Of a stretch of 64,000 nt of DNA, positions 12,131 through 22,016 are shown one piece after another. This stretch comes from Thalassotalea ponticola (lineage in GTDB: Bacteria > Pseudomonadota > Gammaproteobacteria > Enterobacterales > Alteromonadaceae). Every line of letters starts with the position of its first letter. Within the stretch, counting starts at the first letter, position 1. The stretch lies in contig NZ_CP166871.1 of the NCBI RefSeq assembly GCF_041379045.1, positions 1,426,001-1,490,000 on the forward strand, written 5' to 3'. The notes below the pieces were generated by a model. It worked only from the letters and a program-made list of their open reading frames with translations. It made no database searches and was not told the DNA's origin. Position numbers and translations under genes: made by a program.

Positions 12131-12721
12131 TTAAAAGCTGATCCGAAAACCACCAGAAATATTGCCGTAATTAATATCACTTTCAACGTAGGCCATGGCT
12201 TCTAATGTCCAACGTGCTTTGTTGTTCACCACATACTCAAGACCGCCACCAAGGCTTGGACCACTTTCATTGTATTCGTCTACATTTTCGCCGCGGATCC
12301 AATTAATATCGACATCGCTCACCCCCGCAACACCAAAAATGTTGAGTTTGCGATTTATGGGATAGCTGTAGGTAACGTACAAACCAGTGAGCTGGTCCAG
12401 TTCGCGATCGCCGTTGCCAATATCGTCTTCATTCCAACTTTGTCCCAATCGAACTTCAAAACCAAGGTGGTTGGTATGGTTGTAACCCAAGCGGCCGGTA
12501 TAAGCACTGATATTAAAATCATTAAACGATTCGCTGTTGTGAATACCTTGTCCCACCTGTAAACCAAAATAGAAGCTGTCGTGTTGCTGCGCCGGCGCAT
12601 AAATGTCTTGCTGATCATCCCATGCCATCGCCTTTGGTGATATCAGACTGAGGCTCATAACAACGCCAAGACAAGCGATTAAGCGTCGGGAAATAGAAAC
12701 GGGAGTGAAAAGCGTATTCAT
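12131..12721 (-). CDS. Small outer-membrane beta-barrel protein (porin/OmpA-like barrel)
   Basis: This is a 196-residue exported protein. The ATG at 12721 is preferred over an upstream TTG at 12736 because GGTAGGT stands about 8 nt before it. The signal peptide ends at about PKAMA. The mature part alternates polar and hydrophobic residues, as expected for an eight-strand barrel, with glycine/tyrosine/phenylalanine-rich strands. It ends in SGGFRISF, with the terminal Phe used by the BAM machinery. It fits the general outer-membrane beta-barrel/OmpW-OmpA-like class. The function is unknown. Confidence 0.75.
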   Translation of the reverse strand: MNTLFTPVSISRRLIACLGVVMSLSLISPKAMAWDDQQDIYAPAQQHDSFYFGLQVGQGIHNSESFNDFNISAYTGRLGYNHTNHLGFEVRLGQSWNEDDIGNGDRELDQLTGLYVTYSYPINRKLNIFGVAGVSDVDINWIRGENVDEYNESGPSLGGGLEYVVNNKARWTLEAMAYVESDINYGNISGGFRISF

Positions 12722-13751
12722 ATTCGTACCTACCAAGTTGTTATTAAGCGAGTTGTTGTTATAGCGAACTGTTGTTATCGCGATGTACTGTTTGCTTTTG
12801 TTGTTAATCTGTTTTTGCCACTGTGTATGTCGTCTTTACCAGTCGCTTTAATGACTAGGCCTTAGCTATCTGCCTATTAAGCTAGCCTCTTAAGCCAGCC
12901 TCTTAAGCCAGCCTCTTAAGTGATCGATTTTACAGATCTAGGTTTTGATTACCTAAGATCATACGCCCAATGCGTGGTTATGGCTCAAACTACCCGGCTT
13001 TGCTATATCAATTGCTGTTGCCTAAACACTACTTAAAACCGTATTAACGTTCATAAATTAAGCATAGCATCGGTTATCGGTTAGGCAATCTAACGGCATG
13101 AATTTTTTGATTATTTTTTGCTAAATTGGGGCAAGCCCCGCCGTCAAAGGCCTGGCGTAAAACAATCAAAAATAAGCAGAACCCCATATTGTTACAGCGC
13201 AGGGTAAAACGGGTACGCAAAGTGTTAGGGCAGGGGCTGTAACACATTGTTTTTGTTGTTCACAATACCTTTGCTGCTTTTAGTAAAAGGCAGTCATGAG
13301 AGCTCGTTATGAGGCTGAACAAAAATGAATGTAATGCAATCGCTAGGCTGCACTATTAATAGCAGAGCGTTTGCAAATCTTTTGTTGGTCTTTTGCAAGT
13401 CTATTTAAGTCTTTGATAAGCGATGTCGGACTTTTCTCACACTTGCGTTAAATAAGCTAACCAGCGAAGCTGATACATTTTCTCAAACAACCACTTACGG
13501 CTTGTTGCACTTAGATAAATCACCGTGTAATGATGGATTTTTAGACAAATATTCGTTTTTTTAACTGTATTCGTTATAAGAGTCTTTTTTATTGAAATAA
13601 ATTTTGTTAGATTCGTAAGAAGTAAAAATATAGCTAATGTATTGTGAATGAATCGTTGGTTGTAAATTCATCAGTTTTCGTTGCTTTTATTATCACTTTT
13701 TCGGTAATAGCAGTGAGCGAATACGTTATTAGGATGTTAAGGCAAAAAAGC
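12722..13751. other. Long divergent intergenic region (~1 kb)
   Basis: About 1,030 bp separates the divergently oriented barrel gene and SH3 gene. It holds a 13-bp minisatellite (12885-12920) and a short GC palindrome GGGGCAAGCCCC near 13127. The stretch from 13500 to 13650 is AT-rich and probably carries the promoter of the SH3 gene. No ORF with a ribosome-binding site and no tRNA or recognised RNA was found. Confidence 0.6.
12885..12920. repeat. 13-bp tandem repeat, 2.8 units
   Basis: The unit GCCTCTTAAGCCA is repeated exactly, and the third copy is cut after ten bases. Confidence 0.85.
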
Positions 13752-14078
13752 ATGCAATTTCTTAAATCGGTTGTTTTGGCGTGTCTATGCGCGGTGTCAG
13801 TAACTGCGCTTGCCAGTCAAGAAGTGCAAGTGGATGCACCGTTTATTGATATGCACTCAGGTCCCAGTGGCGATTTTCCAGTGTTTTACATTGCCGAGCA
13901 AGGCGAGTGGATCAAGGTGATTGATCGCAAGCACGGTTACTTTAAAGTGGTTACCGAAGACGGCACCGAAGGGTGGATGGCAGAAATGCATCTAAATCAA
14001 ACCCGCAACAAACAAGGGCAACCGATCAAAGTCGCGCCCTCAGGTATTAAGGGGCTAATGGCTAAGTTTAATGACTGA
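13752..14078 (+). CDS. Periplasmic bacterial SH3-domain protein
   Basis: This is a 108-residue exported protein. The start at 13752 gives a clean signal peptide (MQFLKSVVLACLCAV... cleaved near TALAS) with AAGG about 9 nt upstream. The open frame extends back to 13644, but that start would put the signal internally. The mature part is one SH3b domain (VDAPFIDMHSGPSGDFPVF, EWIKVIDRKHGYFKV, DGTEGWM), a fold that often binds peptidoglycan. It is the first gene in the direction of the envelope cluster, 163 bp before the barrel gene, and may anchor the complex to the cell wall (inference). Confidence 0.75.
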   Translation: MQFLKSVVLACLCAVSVTALASQEVQVDAPFIDMHSGPSGDFPVFYIAEQGEWIKVIDRKHGYFKVVTEDGTEGWMAEMHLNQTRNKQGQPIKVAPSGIKGLMAKFND

Positions 14079-14241
14079 GTTTAACGATTAAGTTTAACGA
14101 CTAACGTAAAGACTAAATGTAGCGACTAATTTAGTGATTAACCCGTATAACTGTAACAAATAGATAACAAGAATAACGAGTTGTGGTTTACCGCAACCCA
14201 ACGGATAGATAATAAGACCAGTCGGTCATCAGGAGCATAAC

Positions 14242-14847
14242 GTGGTAACTGTAAAATCGAGCGTAAGCACTCTTTTTACCCTTCTAGCGCTAACCGGCGT
14301 AGCCAATGCAGAGCAAACCTCTTCACCATCAAATTCAAATGATATTGTTGAGCCGGTGTTACAACGCCAAGCAGCAACACTGGATATGCATTCAAGAGAT
14401 TGGGAAATTGGTGTGTTTGGCGGCCTGGCCACCATTGACAGCGATGGGGTATCTGCCCCTTCAACCACGCATGCGGCAATAGGTGTGCGGGGTGCGTATC
14501 ACTTTACTGATAACATTTTTATTGAAGGCTCTTACTCAGTGACTGGTCATAGCCAACAAGTCACATTCATCAACGGCGTATTGGGTTACAACTTTCATCA
14601 AGACACCTTCATCACCCGTGATTACGGCATGAAAACCTCGCTGTTTTTTGTTGCCGGTGCGGGCTTAACCGATTATGAAAACTACGTTGAAAATAAAACC
14701 TTGGTTGGCGGTGCAGGCTATCGCGTTGTGTTAAACGATGCGTTTTCGGTGCGAATTGATTTACGCGGCCATCTGCACAAGCAACACGGTGGCGGCGATT
14801 TTTCAATAAGCCCTGAAGCCACCTTAGGTCTGGCATTTTCGTTTTAA
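14242..14847 (+). CDS. Outer-membrane beta-barrel protein of the Glt-like cluster
   Basis: Translation starts at GTG 14242, with AGGAG 6 nt upstream. The 201-residue product has a signal peptide ending at about GVANA. Next comes the stretch IVEPVLQRQ...SRDWEIGVFGGL followed by a GVRGAYHFTDNIFIEGSYS barrel segment, and the protein ends in LGLAFSF. This pattern matches the outer-membrane barrel family found with myxobacterial gliding/Nfs genes and in scattered Gammaproteobacteria. It probably forms the outer-membrane part of the complex encoded by the following genes. Its ligand and pore properties cannot be told. Confidence 0.75.
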   Translation: MVTVKSSVSTLFTLLALTGVANAEQTSSPSNSNDIVEPVLQRQAATLDMHSRDWEIGVFGGLATIDSDGVSAPSTTHAAIGVRGAYHFTDNIFIEGSYSVTGHSQQVTFINGVLGYNFHQDTFITRDYGMKTSLFFVAGAGLTDYENYVENKTLVGGAGYRVVLNDAFSVRIDLRGHLHKQHGGGDFSISPEATLGLAFSF

Positions 14848-14900
14848 ATGAAAAATGCGAGTTGTGTTAGCCTAAAACGTTATGCGAGTAAGGTAGTCTC

Positions 14901-15419
14901 ATGAGAAATAAAATAAAAACCCTAACCACAAGCGCGACCTTATTGTTTAGCGTCTCTGTGCCATTTGTTGCCTCTGCTCAGTCAACTGATGCCCAATTAC
15001 AGCGCTTTAAAACCGAGTTAGTTGAATTAGCCGCCGATGTTAAAGCGCTCGAAGAAGCGATGTTGCACCCCGACGCCGACCAAGTGGCGGTGTATTTATC
15101 CGTTGATGCCGGCGACTTGTTTCAAGTGACCGCAGTGACCTTGCTCATTGATGGCCAGCGCGTACACCGCGTTCATTACACTACTGAACAAAGCAATGCC
15201 TTACATCGAGGTGGTGTGGATCGCGTGTTTATTGGTGATGTTGGTGTGGGCGAACACAACGTCGTAGCTTACATCAGCGGCATTGATAAGCGCGGCAATA
15301 AAACCAAACGCGGTTTAACCACCGATTTTGTCAAATCCGCCGATGCGAATGCCATTGAGCTTCGCATTGATGCAGATACCTCGTTTGAACGCGTTATTTT
15401 GTCGGCCACTGAGTTGTAG
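14901..15419 (+). CDS. Periplasmic protein of the Glt-like cluster, function unknown
   Basis: This is a 172-residue protein with a signal peptide ending at about FVASAQ. AAGGTA precedes the ATG by 5-6 nt. A short amphipathic helix (about residues 30-55) leads into a beta-rich domain with VTLLIDGQRVHRVHY and GVGEHNVVAYISGIDKRGN. That looks like an immunoglobulin-like or beta-sandwich fold. It lies 53 bp after the barrel gene and 3 bp before the next gene, so it is operonic. I do not recognise a named family beyond its repeated company with TPR, ExbB and ExbD genes. Confidence 0.65.
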   Translation: MRNKIKTLTTSATLLFSVSVPFVASAQSTDAQLQRFKTELVELAADVKALEEAMLHPDADQVAVYLSVDAGDLFQVTAVTLLIDGQRVHRVHYTTEQSNALHRGGVDRVFIGDVGVGEHNVVAYISGIDKRGNKTKRGLTTDFVKSADANAIELRIDADTSFERVILSATEL

Positions 15420-15422
15420 TTT

Positions 15423-17480
15423 ATGACCAAAGTATTGTTCTTATCATCGCTTGATTCAGCTCGCAGCAAAGCGTTGCCGCAGAATACGAGACAACAACGT
15501 GTCCGTCTGGCCGTTGCCATGGCAATTGGCGCCAGCGCTCTGGTTGCCTCTAGTCTATCGGCGTCGGTAAATGCTACTCAGCAACCCGTGCAAGCAAACA
15601 GTGAAACCAGTCAGCAAGCCAAGCAGCGTATCGCCCAAGGCCAAGTGATGTTTCACTACTACAGCCAAGATTACTTTACCGCATTAACCCAATTGGCACT
15701 TAATAGCCAACGCGGATTGCTAGATGACCATGGCCAAGATCAATTAGTGCGCGCCGGTCTTGAATTTGACTACGACATGAATACTGGCTCGGCACAGGCG
15801 TTTAATGCGTTTGAACAAAATGATCCCGAAGCGCTAAGCGATGAGCATCGCGATTACGTGTATTATCGCTTTGCCCAAGGCTTTTATAAAAAAGGCCAAT
15901 TTGATGACGCACGTCGCGCCTTAAACAAGGTGGGCGATAACTTAGCGACCGATTACCTAGACGGTTACTATTTTCTAAACGCTCAGTTGTCGTTAAAAGA
16001 AGGGCGTATGCTTGACGCCGAAGCGATGAAAAACAACATCAGCGCCGATTCCATTTTTCACCGTTACTTAGCATTTAATACGGCGATGGCTTATTTAGCG
16101 CAAAGCCAAGGTTTGAGTAACGCGGCAAACCAAGCGCGTATTATCGACTCGTTGCAGTCGGTGGTCGATTTAACCCCGGTTGAGGTTAGCGATAACGACG
16201 CTGAGGTTTTGGTTGATGTAAACATCACTGATGAGTTAGAAGCCATTGTCGATCGCGCCTACGTGGCGCTTGGTTTTGTTCACTTAGAGCTTAATGATAA
16301 CCCAGCAGCACTGGCGGCGTTTGAGCAAGTGTCACAGCGTGGTATGGATAGCGAGTCGGCAATGTTAGGCTATGGTTGGGCCAAAGCCAACAACGACGAT
16401 TACGACGGCGCGGTGTTAATGTGGCAGCAATTGGCCACGAGCAGCAGTCAATCGGTATTTGCCCATGAAGCGCGCTTAGCGCTTGGTTTTGCCTTTGAGC
16501 AAATGAGTGATAAAGAGCAAGCGTTTGCAGCCTATCAACTTGCCTCGCGTCGCTTTATTTTGCAAAAAAATGCCGTCGACAGTGAGCTAGCCAGCTTAAC
16601 CGATAACCCAAAAGGCTACGTGCTGTCGCTGTTAGCGATGCCGTCAGAGCAAAGTGCGTTAGGCCAACGCGGCGAGCAAATTAGCGTGTCATTGCCGGCC
16701 GTATACGACGATGTCTCGGCGATCGCCGGTAACGAGTTTCAGCAATCGGTACAAGACTTAAACAGCTTGCGAGCGGCCATGAGCGCCTTAACCGACTGGA
16801 AAACACAACTGTCATCAGTGGCCCAAAGCCAGTATCAATTCAGCGACGCCAATGCCAAGGTTCTCTCGCAAAGCGAAGAGACCGCGTTGCGAGCGGCCCA
16901 GCTTAATACGCTTCAATCGCGTTATCAGCAAAGCGAAACAACCATGGACGCATTGGCCTCGCGTTACGCCGGTAAGTTATTTCAACGCGACCCGGTTGTC
17001 GGGAAAAAACCCGAATTACAACGCGCCTATGCTGACTATCAACGCCTTCGCAATGCGCTAGATGCCTCGGCCGACAGCGCGCAAAAAGACCAACTGCAAG
17101 CCCAACTTAATCGCATTGGCGGCGCACTGCTATGGCAAATCGGCGATTATTACTTAGACGAACAAGGGCGCTTAGCCAAAGAGCTACTCGCCAACGATTT
17201 ATCGCGTTTTGAGCAAGCCAAAGCGTTATCTATCCATCCGATCAGCACAGCCTATGCGCGCATCAATGCCAAACTCGATGCGGCCAAAGCCATTGAAGGT
17301 GCGCTGGTCGATGCATTACAAACAACGTTGATGGCCAGCCTTAAAGGTCAACAGCAGGCCTTAACGGTATACCTTGAACAGGCCAAAGTTGCCCAAATGC
17401 GCATGACCGATGAAGTCTTTATTCGTGGACAACAAATGAATGAATCCGTTACCGATGTACCAAACGGGGAGGGCGAATAA
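15423..17480 (+). CDS. Periplasmic TPR/coiled-coil protein of the Glt-like cluster
   Basis: This 685-residue protein has a long basic N-terminus and a hydrophobic export segment (LAVAMAIGASALVASSLSASVNA). Residues about 60-400 contain degenerate TPR units such as YKKGQFDDARRALNKV, ALGFVHLELNDNPAALAAFEQV and ALGFAFEQMSDKEQAFAAYQLA. The C-terminal third is helical and glutamine/alanine-rich, probably coiled coil. The start lies 3 bp after the previous stop with no clear ribosome-binding site, which suggests translational coupling. The stop overlaps the next start (TAATG). It is probably a periplasmic scaffold like the TPR proteins of the Glt/Nfs systems (inference). Confidence 0.75.
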   Translation: MTKVLFLSSLDSARSKALPQNTRQQRVRLAVAMAIGASALVASSLSASVNATQQPVQANSETSQQAKQRIAQGQVMFHYYSQDYFTALTQLALNSQRGLLDDHGQDQLVRAGLEFDYDMNTGSAQAFNAFEQNDPEALSDEHRDYVYYRFAQGFYKKGQFDDARRALNKVGDNLATDYLDGYYFLNAQLSLKEGRMLDAEAMKNNISADSIFHRYLAFNTAMAYLAQSQGLSNAANQARIIDSLQSVVDLTPVEVSDNDAEVLVDVNITDELEAIVDRAYVALGFVHLELNDNPAALAAFEQVSQRGMDSESAMLGYGWAKANNDDYDGAVLMWQQLATSSSQSVFAHEARLALGFAFEQMSDKEQAFAAYQLASRRFILQKNAVDSELASLTDNPKGYVLSLLAMPSEQSALGQRGEQISVSLPAVYDDVSAIAGNEFQQSVQDLNSLRAAMSALTDWKTQLSSVAQSQYQFSDANAKVLSQSEETALRAAQLNTLQSRYQQSETTMDALASRYAGKLFQRDPVVGKKPELQRAYADYQRLRNALDASADSAQKDQLQAQLNRIGGALLWQIGDYYLDEQGRLAKELLANDLSRFEQAKALSIHPISTAYARINAKLDAAKAIEGALVDALQTTLMASLKGQQQALTVYLEQAKVAQMRMTDEVFIRGQQMNESVTDVPNGEGE

Positions 17481-20400
17481 TGCATAAGACATTGATTGCA
17501 CTGTCTGTTTCCAGTGTACTGTTATCCGGTTGTATGATGTTTGAATCAGAGCAAGCACAAACCAGTGATCGCACCCGCAGTGCGACCTTGGCCGAGCTTG
17601 ATTTACAACCATCGCCGCTTGTAAAAGTGGCGCTGCCCAAATTGACTTTGGATGAGTTAAGCCTCGCGTATAAAAAAACACTGCCGTATGTAGTCAATGA
17701 CGACATTAAATCGCAAATTCACCAACGCGTTACCGTTCTTGAAATGATGCAAGCTGAGCAAGCGCAGGAGCGCGGCGACGACGTTCCAGGTGGACGTTAT
17801 TACCAACAAGCGATTGAGTCACTGCGCGAGTTTATTGCCGATAATCCAGAGTTACCAGGTAATCAGCATTTGCTCTATCAATTGGCCAAAGCCCATGACT
17901 TACAGGGTGAGCAAGAGCAAAGCTTGGTCGCTTTAGACCGATTAATCACCGAATACCCCGATAACGAATACTTGCTTGAAGCGCAGTTTCGCCGCGCCGA
18001 AATTCGCTTTTCTCAACAAGATTATCTGGGGGCGTTGAGCGATTACGATCAGGTAGTCAACCAAAACCTGGTGACCATTGATAACAACCCGTACTACTCT
18101 ATTTCCTTGTACATGATGGGCTGGAGTTACTTTAAGCTCGAACAAAATCAACAAGCTCTGACCGCGTTTTCACAAATCATTGACGACGTTATGCCGTACA
18201 AGGTGATGAGTCAGGTAAGCTCGTTGGATGAATTTTTAGAGCTGATTGACAAGCGCGACAGGCAGCTGAGCGAAGAAACCTTTGCGGTGATGACACTAAT
18301 TTTCTCTGCCCAAGGGCCAGAGGGCGTCGCGTCGCATTATGTCCGAATTGGTGAGCGTCCGTACCACTACCTCAATTACGACTTACTCGCCCAGCATTAC
18401 GTTAGCAAACAGCGCTATTCCGATGCCGTTGGCGTATACGATTTCTTTATTGAGCGCGAGCCATATCATCACGCCAGCGTGTTGTACTCGATCAACAAAA
18501 TGGACATTTATCGTCGCGGTCAATTTCCTGCCGAGTTAACCGAAGAAAAACAAAAGTTTGTTGATACCTATCAATTTGTCGGTCCGTATTGGGACCAAGT
18601 AGACGGTGATGCCAAAGCAAAAACTCAAGCCGAAGTAACGCCGGTGTTGCTCGATATTTTACAAGAGTTTTCACAAAACGCGCATGCCAATGCACAGCAG
18701 CAAAATCGCGAGCTCGCGAGTAACAACAGTGAACAGCAACGCCGTGTAGTGCAACAAGCGTATCGCGAAACGGTGACCTGGTACGAAGCGTTTTTGGCCA
18801 ACTTCCCCGACATTGAAGGTGGTATTACCGTTAGCTTTTATCTGGCAGAAAGCTTTTACGAAATGGGCGATTACCAAAAGGCTGCCGAGTTATATCGCTA
18901 CGTCGCGTATTCGCCTGAAGCCAAGGCACACACCAGTGCAGTGGCAGAATACAAACGCCAACAAACCGCACAACAAGCTGACAGTGACAGACAAGAGCGC
19001 GAAAGCCAAGAAGGTGATAGCCAAGATGGCGTTAACCAGCAAAGCATCGAACAACGCGTTCAGCAAGCGCTGCTCGGACAAGATTACGCCAATGAAGCCG
19101 GTTATGCGCTTATTTTGGCCTACGATCAGTTAATTGACCAGTCGGCATCCGCACAAGTCAAAGCGCGTTTGATTGAAGAACAACAAGACGTGAAAGCGCA
19201 GTTTATTGCCCTGTATCGCGACGATCCGCGCGCCGGTGACGTACAGCGCGATTTGTTCCAGCAATATTTTGAATTAGGCGATACCGAAAATGCGATGATG
19301 GTGGCACAACAGGCGCTAGAGGACAACTCAGATTTACCTCTTGAGCAGCGTTTGTCGGCGTTATTGGTTATTGGTCATAGTCAATTTGCTGAGCAGCAAT
19401 ATGTCGATGCCGAGCAAACCTATAGCCAACTTTTGGATGTGATGCCGGCCAGCGATAACCGTCGAGCCGATATGATTGACCGTTTAGCCGCCAGTATTTA
19501 TCGTCAAGGTGAGCAGGTGGCACAAAGCGATGCTCAAAACCGCGGTCAAAACCGTGATTTAGAACAAGCCATTGCTCACTTTAAACGAGTGATCGAGCGC
19601 ACGCCAAATTCCAAAGTGCGCATCAATGCGCAATACGATTTGGCCACCTATTTACTTGAGCTTAAGCGCTATAACGAAGCCATTGATTTTATGGCTGACT
19701 TTAAAGAGCGCTACCCTGAGCACAAGTTGAGCGATACGTTGAATGTTAAGCTGGCTTACGCTTATCAAGAAACCGAACAATGGGCCGACTCTGCCGCCTA
19801 CATGAAAATGGGCTGGGCAGAAAAACCGACGGCGCAAGAAACGCGTCAGATGTTGTGGTTAGCGGCCGAAAACTACATGAAAGCCGGTGATAAGTACCAA
19901 GCGATGCGCGCTTATCGCACTTATGCGCACACCTACTCAGAGCCGTTTTCAACCTATATGGAAGCGATGCACATTATGAGTGAGTTTTACCGCCCAGGCA
20001 GTGAATACCAACTCAATAGCGAAGGCGATCGATTAAAGCGCAACTTCTGGTTGGATAAAATCATCAATGCCGATAAGTACGCTGGTGACAAGCGCACCGC
20101 ACGCTCTCGCTATTTAGCCGCATCGGCCAGTTTGCACTTTGCCGACGTGTTGATGGGTAAGTTCCGTCGCAGTAAATTGACTTTGCCATTGCAGCAGTCA
20201 TTAGCGAAAAAGCGCGATTTATTGGATAAGACATTGGCCGCGTATAACAACACGGCAAGCTATCAAGTTGCAGAGTTTACCACGCAAGCCAACTATCGCA
20301 TTGGCGAGATCTACAGTGTCTTAGCGCAAGACTTAATGGATTCAGAGCGTCCGGCTAATCTCGACGAATTGGCGCTGGAGCAATACGACATTTTGTTGGA

Positions 20401-20581
20401 AGAGCAAGCGTTTCCATTTGAAGACAAGGCGATTGAAATTCACGAAACCAACGCCAAACGCAGTGTTGATGGTATTTACGATGACTGGGTGAAAAAGAGT
20501 TTTGACGATTTGGCCAAACTGCTCCCAGCGCGTTACAACAAACAAGAACAACTTGTTGAGGTGATTAATGACTTATATTAA
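17480..20581 (+). CDS. Large TPR lipoprotein of the Glt-like cluster
   Basis: This 1,033-residue protein has a lipoprotein signal (lipobox LSGC, Cys at about 18), so it is probably anchored in the outer membrane. Many TPR-type helix pairs run through it, for example LAKAHDLQGEQEQSLVALDRL, GWSYFKLEQNQQALTAFSQI, FYEMGDYQKAAELYRYVA and YLLELKRYNEAIDF. A low-complexity Gln/Glu/Ser linker occurs near residues 490-525. The ATG overlaps the previous stop by one base, and the 3' end overlaps the next gene by 14 bp, so the three TPR genes are tightly coupled. Long TPR proteins of this kind are hallmarks of the Glt/Nfs envelope complexes. Confidence 0.8.
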   Translation: MHKTLIALSVSSVLLSGCMMFESEQAQTSDRTRSATLAELDLQPSPLVKVALPKLTLDELSLAYKKTLPYVVNDDIKSQIHQRVTVLEMMQAEQAQERGDDVPGGRYYQQAIESLREFIADNPELPGNQHLLYQLAKAHDLQGEQEQSLVALDRLITEYPDNEYLLEAQFRRAEIRFSQQDYLGALSDYDQVVNQNLVTIDNNPYYSISLYMMGWSYFKLEQNQQALTAFSQIIDDVMPYKVMSQVSSLDEFLELIDKRDRQLSEETFAVMTLIFSAQGPEGVASHYVRIGERPYHYLNYDLLAQHYVSKQRYSDAVGVYDFFIEREPYHHASVLYSINKMDIYRRGQFPAELTEEKQKFVDTYQFVGPYWDQVDGDAKAKTQAEVTPVLLDILQEFSQNAHANAQQQNRELASNNSEQQRRVVQQAYRETVTWYEAFLANFPDIEGGITVSFYLAESFYEMGDYQKAAELYRYVAYSPEAKAHTSAVAEYKRQQTAQQADSDRQERESQEGDSQDGVNQQSIEQRVQQALLGQDYANEAGYALILAYDQLIDQSASAQVKARLIEEQQDVKAQFIALYRDDPRAGDVQRDLFQQYFELGDTENAMMVAQQALEDNSDLPLEQRLSALLVIGHSQFAEQQYVDAEQTYSQLLDVMPASDNRRADMIDRLAASIYRQGEQVAQSDAQNRGQNRDLEQAIAHFKRVIERTPNSKVRINAQYDLATYLLELKRYNEAIDFMADFKERYPEHKLSDTLNVKLAYAYQETEQWADSAAYMKMGWAEKPTAQETRQMLWLAAENYMKAGDKYQAMRAYRTYAHTYSEPFSTYMEAMHIMSEFYRPGSEYQLNSEGDRLKRNFWLDKIINADKYAGDKRTARSRYLAASASLHFADVLMGKFRRSKLTLPLQQSLAKKRDLLDKTLAAYNNTASYQVAEFTTQANYRIGEIYSVLAQDLMDSERPANLDELALEQYDILLEEQAFPFEDKAIEIHETNAKRSVDGIYDDWVKKSFDDLAKLLPARYNKQEQLVEVINDLY

Positions 20582-21299
20582 TCCTACAAACGATACTCGG
20601 CTGTCAACGTTGGCGCAATCGACGTCGGCTAAGGGCATCGCCATGGCGTCATTGCTGACATTGCTAAGCGCCTGTTCGACGCTGCCAGAAACATCTGACT
20701 CGGCGAGTGATGCGTCGGCTTTGAACAAAAACAACGGCCGAACTGAGCAAGCGATTGCCAACAGCGAAAGCGAATACGACCGGTTAATGCGTTTACCCAA
20801 TGCCTATAAAGACAACGCCATCGCGGTGTCTGAGGAAACTAAAGCGCAAGTTAACGCTGCATTAGCATTGCAGCAAACCGACGTTAGCCAAGCCAAAGCG
20901 GCGCTTGAAGCCATCGTTGCCGCCACGCCGCAGCTATCGGGCGTGTGGGTGATACTTGGCGATATGGCCAGAAACAACGGTGAACACAATGAGGCGCGCA
21001 ATTACTACCAGCGCGCGGTTCAAGCCAATAACAATAACTACCACGCCCACAATCGCTTGGGGTTAATGCAGCGAGAAGCGGGTGAGTTTGAGGCGGCAAA
21101 AGCATCGTACCAGGCCGCGTTAGAAGCGTGGGGCGGATTTGCCAATGCCCATTTAAATCTGGGTATCTTACTTGATATGTACATGGGACAGCGCTTAGAG
21201 GCGTTATCGCATTACCAAACCTATCAAGTGTTAACCAAAGAACAAGACAACAAGGTAAAACGCTGGATCGCCGATATTTCGATGCAGCTTAAACAATAG
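20568..21299 (+). CDS. TPR lipoprotein of the Glt-like cluster
   Basis: This 243-residue protein has a lipobox LLSAC at about residues 32-36, behind an unusually long N-region if translation begins at 20568. A later Met at about residue 26 would give a compact signal. TPR units are clear near residues 120-230 (VWVILGDMARNNGEHNEARNYY, YHAHNRLGLMQREAGEFEAAK, NAHLNLGILLDMY). It overlaps the 3' end of the previous gene and is followed 10 bp later by the next. Its size and design match the small TPR lipoprotein (GltE-like) of the myxobacterial machinery. Confidence 0.75.
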   Translation: MTYINPTNDTRLSTLAQSTSAKGIAMASLLTLLSACSTLPETSDSASDASALNKNNGRTEQAIANSESEYDRLMRLPNAYKDNAIAVSEETKAQVNAALALQQTDVSQAKAALEAIVAATPQLSGVWVILGDMARNNGEHNEARNYYQRAVQANNNNYHAHNRLGLMQREAGEFEAAKASYQAALEAWGGFANAHLNLGILLDMYMGQRLEALSHYQTYQVLTKEQDNKVKRWIADISMQLKQ

Positions 21300-21309
21300 G
21301 GAAACAGCC

Positions 21310-21777
21310 ATGCCACGATCAACTATCAAAACGCGTATCGTTGCCAATGACACGGCAAGCACTCGCCCGTTGTTATCGCTGTCACAAACCTTAGTGTTTG
21401 TCAGCGCCGTTACCTTGAGCGGTTTTGTTGGTGCCACACCAATGTTATTCGAGCAGGAAACGCCACAACTAGCGCCCGCGCAAGCCAGTGCCGATCCGGT
21501 TGTTCAAAGCCAAGAGCAACAAAGTAGCGATGACGATGATATTGCTGAGACGACACCAACAAAAAAACGAGGTCGCACGGTGATCACCTTAGAATCGACG
21601 TTTGTCGGTGATAAAGAGCAACCGAAAGTGACGTCGATTGTGCCTTGGCAAAAAGCCGAGCAAATGGCTGTCAATTCCGAGGCCATGAGTCAACGGGTGA
21701 AAATGACGTTTCAACCGCTGGAGGTTGACAGCCTGAAGCGGGAAATGACGTATCACGCGCAAAAGCAACAACAATAA
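21310..21777 (+). CDS. Small exported protein of the Glt-like cluster, function unknown
   Basis: This is a 155-residue protein. One hydrophobic segment near residues 24-42 acts as a signal or anchor. A disordered Gln/Ser/Asp region follows, then a compact conserved-looking C-terminal part (GRTVITLESTFVGDKEQPKVTSIVPWQ). The start is 10 bp after the previous stop. The composition suggests a periplasmic linker or adaptor. A gap of about 240 bp follows before the channel genes, which may have their own promoter. I cannot assign a named family. Confidence 0.65.
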   Translation: MPRSTIKTRIVANDTASTRPLLSLSQTLVFVSAVTLSGFVGATPMLFEQETPQLAPAQASADPVVQSQEQQSSDDDDIAETTPTKKRGRTVITLESTFVGDKEQPKVTSIVPWQKAEQMAVNSEAMSQRVKMTFQPLEVDSLKREMTYHAQKQQQ

Positions 21778-22016
21778 CCGATGCATCAGTAGCAGCGGGG
21801 TAGCACAAAGCGAATGTAATCTAACCGAACAGTGGATTGCTCACAGAGTGAACAAACGCGCCGGTGAACACATTTAACGCTATTATCCGGTGAACAAATA
21901 CTGATAACATCAACAGACAACCTCGTGTGTTGAGTTCCAACCACGATAACAGAAGTACTTGTAATTTAAATTCGCAACGCTATGCGCTGCATAATAATAA
22001 CTAAAGGTGAGAACCC

